A DNA stretch of 37,300 nucleotides, from positions 1-37,300 of the forward strand of contig JACERV010000040.1 of the NCBI GenBank assembly GCA_013911065.1, read 5' to 3'. Within the stretch, counting starts at the first letter, position 1; the number at the start of each line of letters is the position of its first letter. The position numbers and the translations under genes are program-made. The DNA comes from Ruminococcus sp. (GTDB taxonomy: Bacteria; Bacillota; Clostridia; Lachnospirales; Lachnospiraceae). Shown piece by piece: positions 24,972 to 32,039 of this stretch. The notes below the pieces were generated by a model. The model was not told the DNA's origin. It made no database searches and worked only from the letters and a program-made list of their open reading frames with translations.

Positions 24972-26370
24972 CCGTTTTTTCCTCCGTTACTTTTATCTCC
25001 AGTATTTGGCGTGTCTTTCCTGTGACCTGGTAGGCACTGCTCATCCGATATCCCAATATCCATATAATCTGCCCGTCATCTGCAATCAGCGGAAGTTTCT
25101 TCCGTATTTCAGCGGGAATTTTCTCGTTAATGAAATAGGATTTTATCTTCTGTCTCCGGCCTGCCTGATCAATTATAATGCTGTCCTTGCTCCGCCTTGT
25201 TCTGACAATCAGATTGCTTTTTATTATATCATAATCAAACCATTTCGTGTAGGCTTTTTGGGGCACATGTTTTATAGAAAAATCCTCTGTCTTTTCCAGA
25301 ATCGTACAGCATATTTCCAGATTCAATTCCGGCACTACAGTAACACCCGGAATTTTAAGCTCTCTGGGACAAAATTCCGCTTCCTGGTCCTCCCCTGCTT
25401 TTTTAAGCGCTACTCCTTCATAATTTCTGAATGCTTTCACAGAATATGGGAGATTACGGCTCTTACCGGACTGCTTATGGAATAATTCCACTACAGCCTC
25501 CACATGGGCCATGGTTATATTTCTCTCCGACCCTGCTGCCCTTGCCAGACAAGCTCTAACCAGCAGTTTCTGAAGTACCTCCGGCTGTCTGCTAAACACT
25601 TCCTCTTTTATATTAATATTCCCGTCCGGTGTTTCTGACACACAGCTTTCATATGCACTCTCTGTCTGCATCTCCATATAATCCCAGACCTGCCGTATTT
25701 GCTCCATTGCTTCATTCATATGCCGCACAGCTTGGGCATTGACCTGTTCCTCCAAAATAGGGACTACAAAATGGCGCAGGCGGTTCCTGGTATAGTCATC
25801 CTCCTCATTAGTCTCATCCCGGCAATAGTCACGTCCCAGTTCCTGCAAATATACCTCAATCTCTCTGCGGTTCAGGCACAAAAGGGGGCGAATTACATGA
25901 CCGTTTACCGGACGTATTCCCCCAAGCCCTTTTAGGCCGGTTCCTCTTGCCAGATTCATAAGGAGAGTTTCTACATTGTCATTCTGATGATGGGCCATAG
26001 CAATTTTCGTCCCCTGATATTTTACAAGGGTTTCCTCAAATGCTTCCCTGCGGACAATGCGTCCTGCCTCCTCAACAGATTGTTTCCTCTTTTTGGCGAT
26101 TAATTCCACATTTTCATGATAAACTACACATTCTACCTGATGCTCTTCGCACAGCTTCTGCACAAACTGTTCATCTCTCCCGGCAGTTTCCTTCCGGATG
26201 CCATGATTCACATGAACAGCTATAATCTCAATGCCCATCGTTTTTTGAAGTTCAAGGAGCACAAAAAGCAGGCATACCGAATCTGCACCTCCCGATATAC
26301 CCGCAATTACCCTGTCATTATTTGCAATCATATGATATTTCTCAATAAACATATCCACTTTCTTCATCAT
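24955..26370 (-). CDS. tilS: tRNA(Ile)-lysidine synthase
   Basis: 471 residues. The ATP-pyrophosphatase loop SGGADS is at 26-31, followed by VHVNHGIR, AMAHHQNDNVETLLMNLARG and PLL (RPLLCLNRREIE). The C-terminal TilS domain carries RSKDSIIIDQAGRRQKIKSYF. It attaches lysine to C34 of tRNA-Ile(CAU) so that it reads AUA; normally essential. It begins ATGATG with no convincing ribosome binding site and a promoter -10 ending only seven bases upstream (separate entry), so its mRNA may be leaderless. It heads the tilS-hpt-ftsH unit. Confidence 0.97.
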   Translation of the reverse strand: MMKKVDMFIEKYHMIANNDRVIAGISGGADSVCLLFVLLELQKTMGIEIIAVHVNHGIRKETAGRDEQFVQKLCEEHQVECVVYHENVELIAKKRKQSVEEAGRIVRREAFEETLVKYQGTKIAMAHHQNDNVETLLMNLARGTGLKGLGGIRPVNGHVIRPLLCLNRREIEVYLQELGRDYCRDETNEEDDYTRNRLRHFVVPILEEQVNAQAVRHMNEAMEQIRQVWDYMEMQTESAYESCVSETPDGNINIKEEVFSRQPEVLQKLLVRACLARAAGSERNITMAHVEAVVELFHKQSGKSRNLPYSVKAFRNYEGVALKKAGEDQEAEFCPRELKIPGVTVVPELNLEICCTILEKTEDFSIKHVPQKAYTKWFDYDIIKSNLIVRTRRSKDSIIIDQAGRRQKIKSYFINEKIPAEIRKKLPLIADDGQIIWILGYRMSSAYQVTGKTRQILEIKVTEEKTDVGEN

Positions 26371-26377
26371 ATGTCAT

Positions 26378-26406
26378 ACTATACCCAATTTCCCCCCGAA
26401 ATGCAA
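26378..26406 (-). promoter_or_regulatory. Sigma-A promoter of tilS placing the transcript start at the start codon
   Basis: On the minus strand, TTGCAT (26401-26406), a 17-base spacer and TATAGT (26378-26383) make a good sigma-A promoter. The tilS ATG begins seven bases after the -10, where transcription would normally begin, so the message would have almost no leader. No other promoter-like sequence is apparent in the gap to spoIIE. Confidence 0.6.
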
Positions 26407-26458
26407 GGGGGACTCGTACTCTCCGGACAGACAAAACGATATTTTGCCGCCCGGTTTC

Positions 26459-26474
26459 AGGGAGCCCCCTCCCT
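26459..26474 (-). other. GC-rich hairpin just after the spoIIE stop
   Basis: AGGGAG-CCCC-CTCCCT forms a 6-bp stem next to the spoIIE stop codon. It has no T-run on the minus strand, so it may slow or protect the mRNA end rather than act as a classic terminator. Confidence 0.35.
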
Positions 26475-27875
26475 CTAATTGGTTTCCCACATTCCAACCG
26501 CCAGCACTGTCATATCATCCATCGGAAGTTCTCCGGTCCAGTTCAATACCTGTTCCAATATGTGGTGCGCCATTTCTTTGGGGTTATTCATTGCCGTCCC
26601 CCGGATAATGGTTTCCAGAAGAATATCCTGTTCACCCACAGGCAGGGCATCCATAATTCCATCGGTTACCATGATAACAAAGTCTCCGTCCTCTAACTGG
26701 CGTTTAACGGAATCTATTTCTATGGTATGCAGCACTCCAATAGGAAGACTTGTAGAACTTAAGTGTTCTACCCCATCCTTCTTTTTAATAAAAGTGGATG
26801 ATGCACCTGCTTTAATAAATTCACAAACTCCACTATACAAATCAAATACACTCATATCAATGGTAGAGAAATGGATTTCTTCTCTTCCCATTACGAGGGT
26901 AGTATTTATCATCTGAATGGCAGTTTTCTCCGGAAATCCGGCTTCTAAAAGCTCTTCTAAAAGCTCTATGACCAGCGTACTCTCCCTGCATGCCTTTTCG
27001 CCTGAACCCATACCATCAGATAATGCCACCCCCTGGCGTCCCCCGGGCAGCTCCAGCATCATAAAATTATCCCCGGATATCTGGTTGCAGCCCTTCCCTA
27101 TTCGTGCCACACCCTGCAGGGTATAAAACCCAGGGCCTTCTATACATACCACAGTCGTGTAATCTTTCCCCAGAATCTGTCCATGTACTCCATCCAGCAC
27201 AAACCTGCGGCCCATAACTTCCGACAGGCCCCGGACCAGTTCCTTTGTCGTGACACATTCATTCTGCATTGCACGGGCAGTGACATGGACTTCATATTTT
27301 CCTTCCCGGTTCATAAAAAAATTAGTATATAAAACACGAATTCCCTTCCTCTTCAAATGTGTGCTGATTTTTTTCTCCAGCCGTTCGTCCGTAAACATAC
27401 TATCTTCCAGCTCTTTCGCCGTATTTCGAATCATATCGGCAAAAGTATCCATCTGCACTGCACAGCCTTCCCGGCTCTGGGCAATGCGGTTAATCCATAT
27501 CATATTCTGCCTTGCATCGTGGAATGCTTCCAGCATCTCCCTTAAAAACCTGGGCGCCATAATACATCTCTGCTGCAACTTTCTTTTTGTCTCTGTATTC
27601 AAATCGTTTCCGTAATTATCCACCGCCGACAGGATTTCGTATCCCATCTGATACGTGTGAACAAAATTTTCTCCCCAGCACCAGGAGCATTTTTCGCAGT
27701 TTTCACATACCTTGTCTTTCACCCGCTCAAACATTGCCTCTATCTCCTCATTGCTGAGGGATTTTTTCTGCTCTTCCAGTTTTAAAAAAGTATGAGACAG
27801 TTGTTTCAGAGAATCTGCAAATTTTTCTATCTGGGCCACATAGGGACTAGCATGTAAAACTTGTCCATCGTCCAT
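26475..27875 (-). CDS. spoIIE: SpoIIE-type PP2C serine phosphatase lacking the membrane domain
   Basis: 466 residues; B. subtilis SpoIIE is 827 with ten N-terminal membrane helices, none of which is present here. Residues about 1-230 match the central region, with a Cys-rich segment (CENCEKCSWCWGENF), and about 240-466 form the PP2C domain with ALSDGMGSGEKA, GASSTFI, VTDGIMDALP and DDMTVLAVGM. Its role is dephosphorylation of SpoIIAA to release sigma-F in the forespore. An in-frame stop lies five codons upstream of the ATG, and AAGGAG sits before the ATG, so the short form is a real gene start. Its place between divIC and tilS is that of spoIIE in Firmicutes, which supports orthology. How it reaches the division site is unclear. 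Confidence 0.88.
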   Translation of the reverse strand: MDDGQVLHASPYVAQIEKFADSLKQLSHTFLKLEEQKKSLSNEEIEAMFERVKDKVCENCEKCSWCWGENFVHTYQMGYEILSAVDNYGNDLNTETKRKLQQRCIMAPRFLREMLEAFHDARQNMIWINRIAQSREGCAVQMDTFADMIRNTAKELEDSMFTDERLEKKISTHLKRKGIRVLYTNFFMNREGKYEVHVTARAMQNECVTTKELVRGLSEVMGRRFVLDGVHGQILGKDYTTVVCIEGPGFYTLQGVARIGKGCNQISGDNFMMLELPGGRQGVALSDGMGSGEKACRESTLVIELLEELLEAGFPEKTAIQMINTTLVMGREEIHFSTIDMSVFDLYSGVCEFIKAGASSTFIKKKDGVEHLSSTSLPIGVLHTIEIDSVKRQLEDGDFVIMVTDGIMDALPVGEQDILLETIIRGTAMNNPKEMAHHILEQVLNWTGELPMDDMTVLAVGMWETN

Positions 27876-27907
27876 ATTTATCTCTCCTTATTCTCCATAT
27901 ATTCTAT

Positions 27908-27962
27908 AGTGCGCATCTCCCGGAGGTCTTTATATAATGGGAAACGCAGTTCCTATTACAAA
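27908..27962 (+). repeat. Intergenic palindromic repeat, half copy (A)
   Basis: Begins AGTGCGCATCTCCCGGAGG, then TTTATATAATGGGAAACGCAGTTCCTATTA. It matches the right half of the other two copies (AGTGCGCATC, AATAGGAAACACAGTTTCC) with several substitutions and a partly degraded stem. It directly abuts the full copy B. Confidence 0.7.
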
Positions 27963-28090
27963 ACAAAGAGTTTGCGAAGCAAACTCTTGCGCCTGGGCTG
28001 GCCGCATAACGACATCTGCCGCTTACACCCCAGTGCGATCCCCGAAGGGTATTTATGTAATAGGAGACACAGTTTCCTAATTACATAAAT
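27963..28090 (+). repeat. Intergenic palindromic repeat, full copy (B)
   Basis: Starts AACAAAGAGT with an internal perfect hairpin, continues through ACTCTTGCGCC, CTTACACCCCAGTGCGATCC, and ends in the palindrome ATTTATGTAATAGGA / TCCTAATTACATAAAT. The order of these blocks is the same as in copy C. Function unknown; it looks like a short non-coding mobile or REP/MITE-like element. Confidence 0.7.
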
Positions 28091-28118
28091 AAGCTCCAGG
28101 AATTCTCCTGGAGCTTAT
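28089..28118 (-). terminator. Possible terminator of the yabP-yabQ-divIC unit
   Basis: A perfect 13-bp stem (ATAAGCTCCAGGA / TCCTGGAGCTTAT) with an ATTC loop lies about 60 bases past the divIC stop. The following minus-strand bases (TTATGTAATT) are only moderately T-rich. Confidence 0.55.
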
Positions 28119-28179
28119 CTTTCGTAGTGTATATATAGTGTACTCATGTAATCTCTTTATTTAGATTTTTCAAACATGC

Positions 28180-28518
28180 CTAACCTGCCGGTTTAAATAT
28201 AATTTCATTCGGATCCACCAAACCCAGCTTCTCTTCGGCAACTTCTTTTACATATTCATCTGTCTTAACATACTCTTCGTACTCTTTGATCTCTTTTGTG
28301 CGGTCCTTCTGCTCATTAATCTGAGCCTTCAGCTCCGCCTCCTGCTGTTTATAATCCTTGTTCCTGGCATGCAGTGTCAGTGCATTTACCGTCAGCACAC
28401 ACACCAGTAATACCAATATCATAGTAATCACAGCTACACTACGCCTGTGACTGCCAAAACCAGAGCTTCGCTTCCGGTTTCCCGACCGGCGCATTCCCGC
28501 TTTTTTCCTATTCGTCAT
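28180..28518 (-). CDS. divIC: Septum formation initiator DivIC (FtsB/DivIC family)
   Basis: 112 residues: a basic cytoplasmic N-terminus (1-28), one transmembrane helix (about 29-48) and an extracytoplasmic coiled coil (about 52-85, KDYKQQEAELKAQINEQKDRTKEIKEYEEY) followed by the family's short C-terminal motif EEKLGLVDPNEIIFK. It works in the divisome with FtsL and DivIB. GGGTGAG precedes the ATG. It follows yabQ by 53 bases, as in B. subtilis. Confidence 0.93.
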   Translation of the reverse strand: MTNRKKAGMRRSGNRKRSSGFGSHRRSVAVITMILVLLVCVLTVNALTLHARNKDYKQQEAELKAQINEQKDRTKEIKEYEEYVKTDEYVKEVAEEKLGLVDPNEIIFKPAG

Positions 28519-28571
28519 GTATACTCACCCTACTTATTTTTTATTAGACACCCCTGCTTAATAAAATTATT

Positions 28572-28904
28572 CTATCGGTTTTTACCTTTTTTTTCAAGGC
28601 TTTTCTTGATTTTTCCATATGTTTTTTTTGCCAAAGAAAGTACAAAATTGGCGAAAATTATTCCACATACCACACCTAGTACAAAGAACCATCTGATGCT
28701 ACCATATGTCGTTTTATACATTTGGCGGAACAAATACACACTGACCCCAATCCAATAAAAAAAGTCCTCTAAATTGATGACAGCTATGTGATGTCTAATC
28801 AGATGTCTCAGCAGCCTGAGTATTTGATAACTGAACAGTACGACAATTCCTGAGAGTCCTGCATAAAAAAATATTACTGCCTCTTTCCCTATTCCCAACA
28901 TCAT
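28572..28904 (-). CDS. yabQ: Spore cortex biosynthesis protein YabQ
   Basis: 110 residues with three to four hydrophobic segments (about 8-26, 47-60, 70-95), the YabQ pattern FYAGLSGIVVLFSYQILRLLRH. In B. subtilis the protein localises to the forespore outer membrane and is needed for cortex formation. It is shorter than the B. subtilis protein (about 210) because it lacks the C-terminal extension. ATGATG begins eight bases after the yabP stop, so the two are co-transcribed. Confidence 0.9.
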   Translation of the reverse strand: MMLGIGKEAVIFFYAGLSGIVVLFSYQILRLLRHLIRHHIAVINLEDFFYWIGVSVYLFRQMYKTTYGSIRWFFVLGVVCGIIFANFVLSLAKKTYGKIKKSLEKKGKNR

Positions 28905-28912
28905 AGGCGGAC

Positions 28913-29197
28913 CTACTTAAACAGCTTTGCAAAGAAATTTTCATTCTGCCTTCCGGCCTGATTTGCATTGGAATATGCAATACTGTCGATACTTCCTGAC
29001 AAATCCACTTCTCCCTTTTCCACACTTAAACGGTTTACATGTAAATCGGTTCCCTTCACCATTAACATTCCCTGTTCTGTTTCCAATAAGATTTCATTTA
29101 AATCAAAAGAAAGAACATCCAGGACTCCAGTGACCATACTTGTCTTTCTGTTGTTTACAACCAGTTTATGCACTTTAGGCATTTGCCGCTCTTCCAT
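28913..29197 (-). CDS. yabP: Sporulation protein YabP
   Basis: 94 residues, all beta-rich and soluble, with the YabP/YqfC family core KVHKLVVNNRKTSMVTGVLDVLSFDLNEILLETEQGMLMVKG. It is a mother-cell sporulation protein of unclear biochemistry, possibly spore-coat related. I chose the ATG preceded by GGGAGAAGGTAAGTGT; a GTG seven codons upstream is unlikely. A sigma-E-like promoter lies about 35 bases upstream. It starts the yabP-yabQ-divIC unit. Confidence 0.92.
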   Translation of the reverse strand: MEERQMPKVHKLVVNNRKTSMVTGVLDVLSFDLNEILLETEQGMLMVKGTDLHVNRLSVEKGEVDLSGSIDSIAYSNANQAGRQNENFFAKLFK

Positions 29198-29230
29198 ACA
29201 CTTACCTTCTCCCTTCACTATGCTTTTCTA

Positions 29231-29259
29231 TATATATGACAAGTCCCAGAAAAATATAA
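29231..29259 (-). promoter_or_regulatory. Sigma-E-like promoter of yabP
   Basis: Minus-strand TTATATT, 14 bases, CATATATA resembles the mother-cell sigma-E consensus KMATATT-N14-CATACAHT (mismatches at one -35 and two -10 positions). The yabP ATG is about 34 bases downstream. yabP and yabQ are sigma-E-type sporulation genes in B. subtilis, which supports the call. The edge of repeat copy C touches the -35. Confidence 0.5.
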
Positions 29260-29395
29260 CAAAGAGTCAGGCTTTGCCGGACTCGCGCGCCAAAGCGTGG
29301 TTGCTTTAGCGGCCATCTTTCTTATGCCCGCAGTGCGCATCCCCCGGATGGCTTTTTATATAATAGGAAACACAGTTTCCTATTATATAAAAAGC
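29258..29395 (+). repeat. Intergenic palindromic repeat, full copy (C)
   Basis: Starts AACAAAGAGTC, contains ACTCGCGCGCC, CTTATGCCCGCAGTGCGCATCC, and ends in a perfect 20-bp inverted repeat (29351-29370 and 29376-29395) with loop CACAG. It fills most of the 222-base gap between rqcP and yabP; I see no gene there. On the minus strand it could also end the hup/rqcP transcript, but no T-run follows. Confidence 0.75.
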
Positions 29396-29419
29396 GAAGT
29401 AAGATTCGGTAAGTATGTC

Positions 29420-29659
29420 TTATAAATATCTGAACAGTTCTTTTGCCTCTTCCTTCTTCGTCGTATCCTGAAGCTGAAGTACCTCTGCCTTCACCGCTTT
29501 CGTCCCAAACTGGATTTCTATAATATCGCCGGGTTTTACCTTTACCGATGCTTTCGCTGCAGTCCCATTTACAAATACCCTTCCTGCATCACATGCTTCA
29601 TTTGCCACGGTCCGCCTTTTAATAAGACGGGATACTTTTAAGAATTTATCTAAACGCAT
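29420..29659 (-). CDS. rqcP: S4-domain RNA-binding protein RqcP (YabO)
   Basis: 79 residues with an S4 RNA-binding domain filling the first ~60 (MRLDKFLKVSRLIKRRTVANEACDAGRVFVNG, VKPGDIIEIQFG). In B. subtilis this small protein works with RqcH on stalled 50S subunits, stabilising the P-site tRNA during alanine tailing of incomplete peptides. AAGGAATTAAAA precedes the ATG. It follows hup, the same order as in other Firmicutes. Confidence 0.93.
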   Translation of the reverse strand: MRLDKFLKVSRLIKRRTVANEACDAGRVFVNGTAAKASVKVKPGDIIEIQFGTKAVKAEVLQLQDTTKKEEAKELFRYL

Positions 29660-29689
29660 TTTTAATTCCTTCCCACCTGTTTATACAAA

Positions 29690-29731
29690 GACGTCCCCCT
29701 CCTTCGCCTCAAAGCGAAAGCGGGGGACATC
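29690..29731 (-). terminator. Terminator-like hairpin between hup and rqcP
   Basis: Outer stem GACGTCCCCC / GGGGGACATC with inner TTCGC/GCGAA pairing. On the minus strand it is followed by TTTG rather than a long T-run, so it may terminate only partly and let rqcP be read through from the hup promoter. Confidence 0.55.
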
Positions 29732-29772
29732 TTCTGTAAGTTTATATTACTCTTTTATGGACTCTTCGCTTA

Positions 29773-30048
29773 TTAAGCGTTCACTTCATCTTTTAGTGCC
29801 TTGCCAGCTTTGAATTTAGGAGCTTTGCATGCTTCGATCTTCATGGTCTTTCCAGTCTGTGGATTTCTTCCTTCTCTTGCTGCTCTTTCGCTTACTTCAA
29901 AGGTACCGAATCCTACTAACTGTACTTTATCACCTTTTTTTAACTGATCTGTAACTACATCAGTAAAAGCCTTTAATGCTTTTTCGGAATCTTTCTTAGA
30001 AATTTCGGCCTTTTCTGCAATAGCTGCTATTAATTCTGTTTTGTTCAT
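29773..30048 (-). CDS. hup: HU-type histone-like DNA-binding protein
   Basis: 91 residues, the full length of HU. Helical N-terminal dimerisation part (1-45) then the beta arms with the signature [21 protein letters not shown] and the C-terminal [16 protein letters not shown]. It packs DNA and is normally abundant, which fits the strong promoter and ribosome binding site upstream. GAGGAGGAAAATAATCC precedes the ATG. Confidence 0.97.
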   Translation of the reverse strand: MNKTELIAAIAEKAEISKKDSEKALKAFTDVVTDQLKKGDKVQLVGFGTFEVSERAAREGRNPQTGKTMKIEACKAPKFKAGKALKDEVNA

Positions 30049-30075
30049 GGATTATTTTCCTCCTCTTTATTGTAC

Positions 30076-30092
30076 TAGAATACAATATTCTA
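30076..30092. other. Inverted repeat in the hup leader
   Basis: TAGAATA-CAA-TATTCTA is a 7-bp inverted repeat in the hup leader, about 27 bases before the start codon. It could be an operator or a small mRNA hairpin. No regulator is suggested by the sequence. Confidence 0.35.
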
Positions 30093-30147
30093 CAGTTTAA
30101 TAAAGGCTGTCATGTACTGGCGTTCACATGATTGGCCCTTATGTACT

Positions 30148-30176
30148 GTTATAACCGTTTCCATTATTTTTGTCAA
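30148..30176 (-). promoter_or_regulatory. Strong sigma-A promoter of hup
   Basis: Minus-strand TTGACA (30171-30176), exactly 17 bases, TATAAC (30148-30153). Transcription would begin near 30141, giving a leader of about 93 bases. This is the best sigma-A match in the window. Confidence 0.85.
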
Positions 30177-30247
30177 GGAGTTTTCCCATTAAATCGCGTT
30201 TTTTGGCACTTTTTTAGAGTTTTGAAAACCTGTCCAAGAAAAATATG

Positions 30248-31978
30248 TTACATCATGTTATCAATCATGGCAAGAACTTCCTTACCCATCTTTTCTGATT
30301 TGTCATCTGCATCCTGTAAAGAATCCCCTTTAACACCATAGTAAAACTTTACTTTTGGTTCCGTACCTGATGGCCTTACGCAAACCCATGCATCGTCTGT
30401 CAGATCATAGTAAAGTACATTGGAGCTGGGCAGACCGGTTCCCGTCACCTCTCCCGTTTCCATATTTTTGATGGTGTCTTCTTTATAGTCTCTCGCTGCC
30501 ACGACCTTATATCCGCCAATCTCTGCCGGAGGATTCTTACGCAGTGTATCCAAAATCTCCTGAATCTTGGCAAGCCCTTCGATTCCCTTTAATGTGATGG
30601 ACTGGATATCATCTTTGTAATATCCGTAACGGTCATACAGCTCAATCATGGCATCCCACAAATTCATGCCCTTTGTCTTATAAAAAGCGGCTGCCTCACA
30701 GAGAGCCATGGTAGCAATAATTGCATCTTTGTCCCTTGCATATGTACCAATCAGACAACCATAGCTTTCTTCAAATCCAAATAAATACTCACCTTTTCCG
30801 CTTGTCTCAAATCCAAGTATCTGCTGTCCGATATACTTAAAGCCAGTCAGTACCTCAATCAGCCCCGCATTGTAATACTTCGCAATCGCATCTGCCATAT
30901 TGGATGTAACAATGGTTTTAATCAAATATCCGTCATCAGGAAGACCTTTTAATTCTTTTCTCTGTCCGATTTCATAATCAGCCAGCAGGCAGCCTGACAT
31001 ATTTCCTGTCAGAGTATGATACTCTCCATTCTTGTCCTTCACACGGACACCCAGACGATCCGCATCAGGGTCTGTAGCAAGCACAATATCCGCATCAATT
31101 TCTTTTGCCAGTTTCAGGCCCAGTTCAAAAGCTTCCTCTGCTTCAGGATTGGGATAGGATACGGTAGGGAATTCTCCATCCGGCAATTCCTGTTCTTTTA
31201 CCACAAATACATTTTCAAATCCAAGTTCCTTCAAGATCCGGCGGGCCGGGATGTTTCCAGTTCCATGCAGGGGGCTGTAAACAATTTTGATATCTTTTCC
31301 GGCTGCATCAATTGCATCCTGGTGAAGTACCTGTTTCTTCAGCTCCGCAATGTAAGCATCATCCACCTGGGCACCGATGACTTCATACAGACCTGCTGCT
31401 TTTGCATCTTCCAGGCTCATGGTTTTCATTGTGGTGTAGTCCTCCACCGCTTTTACCTCGTCCATGATTCCTTTGTCGTGAGGGGGAGTGATCTGTGCAC
31501 CATCTTCCCAATATACTTTATATCCGTTATATTCCGGAGGATTGTGGCTGGCCGTGATATTGATTCCAGCTATACATCCCAGCTCTCTGACCGCAAATGA
31601 CAATTCCGGGGTAGGACGCAATGATTCAAACACGTAAGCTTTGATTCCATTTGCCGCCAGACATAATGCCGCTTCCCCGGCAAACTCCGGTGACATACGG
31701 CGGGAATCGTAAGCCACTGCCACGCTTTTGTTTACGTTCCCGCCTTTTTTAATATAATTAGCCAATCCCTGGGTTGCTTTTCTGACCGTATAAATATTCA
31801 TACGGTTAGTCCCTGCGCCAATGATTCCGCGCAGGCCTGCCGTACCAAATTCCAGGTCTGTGTAGAAACGTTCTTTAATCTCGTTCTCATCTTCTTTGAT
31901 ACTCTCAAGCTCCGCTTTTGTATCTCCGTCAAAATATGGGTTTGATAACCACGCCTCGTATCTTGCTTTGTATTCCAT
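30248..31978 (-). CDS. pgcA: Alpha-phosphoglucomutase / phosphomannomutase
   Basis: 576 residues, close to B. subtilis PgcA. The phosphoserine loop TASHNPP (about 142), metal-binding DPDADRLG (about 305), sugar-binding GFEESYGC (about 410) and phosphate-binding RPSGTEPKVKF (about 545) are all intact. It interconverts glucose-1-phosphate and glucose-6-phosphate and so links glycolysis to glycogen, cell-wall and nucleotide-sugar synthesis. The ATG was chosen from AGGAGGTACCAGC; an ATG 14 codons earlier is weak. It has a promoter-like TATAAT about 35 bases upstream and is not tightly joined to the gene before it. Confidence 0.95.
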   Translation of the reverse strand: MEYKARYEAWLSNPYFDGDTKAELESIKEDENEIKERFYTDLEFGTAGLRGIIGAGTNRMNIYTVRKATQGLANYIKKGGNVNKSVAVAYDSRRMSPEFAGEAALCLAANGIKAYVFESLRPTPELSFAVRELGCIAGINITASHNPPEYNGYKVYWEDGAQITPPHDKGIMDEVKAVEDYTTMKTMSLEDAKAAGLYEVIGAQVDDAYIAELKKQVLHQDAIDAAGKDIKIVYSPLHGTGNIPARRILKELGFENVFVVKEQELPDGEFPTVSYPNPEAEEAFELGLKLAKEIDADIVLATDPDADRLGVRVKDKNGEYHTLTGNMSGCLLADYEIGQRKELKGLPDDGYLIKTIVTSNMADAIAKYYNAGLIEVLTGFKYIGQQILGFETSGKGEYLFGFEESYGCLIGTYARDKDAIIATMALCEAAAFYKTKGMNLWDAMIELYDRYGYYKDDIQSITLKGIEGLAKIQEILDTLRKNPPAEIGGYKVVAARDYKEDTIKNMETGEVTGTGLPSSNVLYYDLTDDAWVCVRPSGTEPKVKFYYGVKGDSLQDADDKSEKMGKEVLAMIDNMM

Positions 31979-32011
31979 GCTGGTACCTCCTGCCTTAAAT
32001 AATATGCTCTT

Positions 32012-32039
32012 ATTATACAACAGGCACCTATAAAATGAA
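32012..32039 (-). promoter_or_regulatory. Possible sigma-A promoter of the phosphoglucomutase gene
   Basis: Minus-strand TATAAT (32012-32017) lies 33 bases before the start codon; with a 17-base spacer the -35 would be TTCATT, a weak match overlapping the end of the coat-protein gene. The perfect -10 is the main support. Confidence 0.4.

Larger units (their letters stand above)
27876..28179. repeat. 304-bp gene-free gap holding one and a half copies of an intergenic repeat
   Basis: No gene is seen between divIC and spoIIE. The gap contains a right-half copy (27908-27962) and a full copy (27963-28090) of the repeat also found near 29258-29395. Hairpins include AAGAGTTTGC-GAA-GCAAACTCTT (27966-27988, perfect 10 bp), the element's terminal palindrome (28051-28090) and a separate 13-bp stem at 28089-28118. 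Immediately before spoIIE only about 30 bases are non-repeat. Confidence 0.75.

Noticed and set aside
27908-29395. The repeated hairpins as a CRISPR array
   Set aside because: Only two and a half copies, long palindromes, no regular spacers, genes between copies and no cas genes.
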